Assembly: GCA_013042765.1 (NCBI GenBank)
Contig: JABDPP010000422.1
Coordinates: forward strand, 1-7,453
Reading direction: 5' to 3'
Origin: Litoreibacter sp.
GTDB taxonomy: Bacteria; Pseudomonadota; Alphaproteobacteria; Rhodobacterales; Rhodobacteraceae
Length of the DNA stretch: 7,453 bases
In this document: piece by piece, positions 6,326 to 7,453 of the stretch
How the letters are laid out: each line of letters begins with the position of its first letter
Position numbering within the stretch: position 1 is the stretch's first letter
Translations under genes and position numbers: made by a program
Notes under the pieces: generated by a model
Told to the model about the DNA's origin: nothing
Seen by the model: the letters and a program-made list of their open reading frames with translations, nothing else
The model's database searches: none

Positions 6326-6757
6326 CTAGGCCTTTTTCAAGGCGTCCCGGATCTCAAGCAGAACATCCAGCTCGCTCGGGCCGGCCTCGACCTCGGGCTC
6401 CGGCTCCGCCGGCGTTTCGGCCATTTCCTTGATCTTGTTGACGTAGCGGATCAGCATGAACACCACAAACGCGATGATCAGGAAGTTGATCACGGCCATG
6501 ATGAAGGCGCCATAGGCAAAAACGGAAGCTCCGGCCTCACGGGCTGCCTCCAACGAGGCCCCGGCTGCAACTTCGCCCGACAGCACAGCATAGTTGTTGG
6601 TGAAATCGATGCCCCCGGTAAACAGGCCAATGATCGGATTGATCAGGTCACCCACCATGGCCTTCACGATCGCCGTAAAGGCCGCTCCGATGATTATACC
6701 AACGGCCATGTCCATGACATTGCCCTTGGCGATGAAATCTTTGAATTCATTTAACAT
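6326..6757 (-). CDS. mscL: Large-conductance mechanosensitive channel MscL
   Basis: MscL is a homopentameric inner-membrane channel that opens under membrane tension and releases solutes during osmotic downshock. The 143-residue product has the N-terminal amphipathic helix ([12 protein letters not shown], 2-13), pore-lining TM1 with [18 protein letters not shown] (14-31), a periplasmic loop after GGIDF (48-52), TM2 (about 78-103), an acidic, proline-rich linker ([13 protein letters not shown]) and the C-terminal bundle helix [17 protein letters not shown] chose the ATG at 6755-6757, not the GTG at 6784, because GGGAAG (6764-6769) lies 6 bases upstream and the N-terminus then matches known MscL proteins. 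It converges on ald and diverges from the GST gene. Confidence 0.96.
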   Translation of the reverse strand: MLNEFKDFIAKGNVMDMAVGIIIGAAFTAIVKAMVGDLINPIIGLFTGGIDFTNNYAVLSGEVAAGASLEAAREAGASVFAYGAFIMAVINFLIIAFVVFMLIRYVNKIKEMAETPAEPEPEVEAGPSELDVLLEIRDALKKA

Positions 6758-6781
6758 CCTGATCTTCCCTTTGGCTTGATC

Positions 6782-6796
6782 CACTCACCTTGAGTG
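6782..6796. repeat. Perfect inverted repeat CACTCA-cct-TGAGTG upstream of mscL
   Basis: Two 6-base arms with a 3-base spacer lie 25 bases upstream of the mscL ATG. An overlapping alternative pairs CACCT (6786-6790) with AGGTG (6799-6803). It could be an operator or a leader hairpin; the sequence alone cannot decide. Confidence 0.6.
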
Positions 6797-6831
6797 TTAG
6801 GTGCGCAGATGCAGATTTGATGGCGCATTCG

Positions 6832-6854
6832 AAGAGGGAAACGCCTCTTTTCTT
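6832..6854 (+). terminator. Terminator-like hairpin with T-rich tail, pointing toward the GST gene
   Basis: AAGAGG (6832-6837) pairs with CCTCTT (6844-6849) around a GAAACG loop and is followed by TTCTT, making a T-rich end from 6848 on the plus strand. The stem is short and only half GC. It sits between divergent genes, 54 bases before the GST start codon, so it may stop read-through from the ald direction, end a small leader RNA, or serve as an attenuator. Read on the minus strand it has no T tail. Confidence 0.45.
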
Positions 6855-6902
6855 GTGTGCCAACGATCTTATATCGGGCCGAAGAAAACACAAAGGTGAA
6901 CC

Positions 6903-7453
6903 ATGAAAGACCTCGCGAATTTTCCGTCAGCCGTCAAATGGCCGATCGCTAACCCGGATATCATCCAACTCTATTCCTTTCCTACGCCAAACGGCGTGAA
7001 GGTCTCGATCGCGTTGGAGGAAATGGGGCTCTCCTATGAGGCGCACAAAGTCACGCTTTCGGATGCAGACGTCAAAAGCCCGGAGTTCCTGGCGCTCAAT
7101 CCCAACAACAAGTTTCCAGTCATCGTCGATCCGGATGGGCCCGACGGCCGGGATTTTGTGCTCTGGGAGTCTGGCGCCATCTTGTGGTATCTCGCAGAGA
7201 AAACAGGTCGCCTGCTGCCGCGGGAAGGAGAAGCGCGGCATCTGGCACATCAATGGCTGATGTTTCAGATGTCTGGTGTGGGCCCCATGTTTGGTCAGTT
7301 TGCGCACTTCTACTTCTACGCGAAAGACAGACATCCATACGCCATAGAGCGGTATGGTTCTGAAATGCGCCGATTACTGCAGGTGATGGATGAGCATCTT
7401 GCCGCTTCCGAATGGTTTGCAGGCAGTGCGTATAGCATCGCGGACATCAGCAT
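6903..7453 (+). CDS. Glutathione S-transferase, YghU/YfcG-like (3' end off window)
   Basis: Cytosolic GST-fold protein, probably a glutathione-dependent disulfide-bond reductase or peroxidase if it behaves like E. coli YfcG and YghU. The window holds 183 residues. The thioredoxin-like N-terminal domain (about 20-107) has the TPNGVK segment (28-33), whose Thr and Asn bind glutathione in this class instead of a catalytic Tyr or Cys. It continues with NPNNKFPVIVDP (66-77), which contains the conserved cis-Pro region, and WESGAILWYLAEKTGRLLP (88-106). The helical domain begins near 117 (HQWLMFQMSGVGPMFGQ) and reaches YSIADIS, the N-capping motif of the GST core, where the window ends. Perhaps 45-60 residues are missing. 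The short N-terminal extension before QLYSFPTPN is typical of YghU-like members. AAAGGTGA precedes the ATG. It diverges from mscL. Confidence 0.93.
   Translation, partial: MKDLANFPSAVKWPIANPDIIQLYSFPTPNGVKVSIALEEMGLSYEAHKVTLSDADVKSPEFLALNPNNKFPVIVDPDGPDGRDFVLWESGAILWYLAEKTGRLLPREGEARHLAHQWLMFQMSGVGPMFGQFAHFYFYAKDRHPYAIERYGSEMRRLLQVMDEHLAASEWFAGSAYSIADIS

Larger units (their letters stand above)
6758..6902. promoter_or_regulatory. Divergent mscL/GST control region
   Basis: For mscL, the minus strand offers TTGTGT and TAAGAT separated by 16 bases within about 6866-6893, which would give a leader of roughly 100 bases holding two inverted repeats (6832-6849 and 6782-6796). For the GST gene, TATAT at about 6870-6874 is a possible -10 element, without a clear -35. 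The GST ribosome site AAAGGTGA (6892-6899) is good. These promoter calls are by eye and weak. Confidence 0.4.

Noticed and set aside
6318..6342. CCTTG/CAAGG pairing with CTTTTT as a terminator at the mscL end
   Set aside because: Five-base arms around a 15-base loop are too weak, and the T-run lies within mscL codons for the Lys residues.
6281..6754. Plus-strand open frame of 157 codons overlapping the ald end
   Set aside because: It lies antisense to almost all of mscL, has no separate ribosome site, and shows no domain.
6758..6784. GTG start giving MscL nine extra residues
   Set aside because: The GGGAAG site and the known MscL N-terminus both favour the ATG at 6757.

Overview
The window looks like ordinary chromosome of an alphaproteobacterium, most likely a member of the Rhodobacteraceae (Roseobacter/Ruegeria-like). 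This rests on protein character, evenly high GC and tight gene packing; there is no rRNA or marker gene to fix the taxon. I see no insertion sequence, integrase, tRNA, CRISPR array or phage gene. Every stretch longer than about 150 bases is coding. Both edges cut through a gene.

Left block (minus strand, about 3489 down to 1): a molybdenum-cofactor maturation operon in the order fdhD/fdsC -> mobA -> mobB -> a large two-domain frame. Each pair overlaps by 4 bases (ATGA, ATGA, GTGA), so the genes are probably translationally coupled. The last frame joins an N-terminal domain resembling the RNase H-fold DUF429 family to a MoeA molybdenumtransferase. It carries an in-frame amber codon at 1414-1416 (codon 50) and runs off the left edge. 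MoeA would insert molybdate into molybdopterin, MobA would attach GMP to make the guanine-dinucleotide cofactor, MobB would assist, and FdhD would prepare the cofactor for a formate dehydrogenase. No molybdoenzyme structural gene is in the window.

Middle block: azlC and azlD (plus strand, 3550-4574) diverge from fdhD and encode a two-part amino-acid exporter. They meet an Lrp/AsnC-type regulator gene (minus, 4571-5032) tail to tail, with the two stop codons sharing bases. The regulator gene diverges from ald (plus, 5166-6284), which encodes alanine dehydrogenase with all expected catalytic residues. A regulator divergent from ald is the usual layout for alanine-responsive control. The 133-base gap holds phased CAATT repeats that could be its operators.

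Right block: mscL (minus, 6326-6757), a mechanosensitive channel gene, converges on ald. A glutathione S-transferase gene of the YghU/YfcG-like type starts at 6903 and is cut by the right edge. The mscL/GST gap holds two clear inverted repeats, one shaped like an intrinsic terminator pointing toward the GST gene.

Nothing here amounts to a demonstrated new system. The items most worth following are the RNase H-like/MoeA fusion with its amber codon, the one-cysteine FdhD, and the structured intergenic regions.
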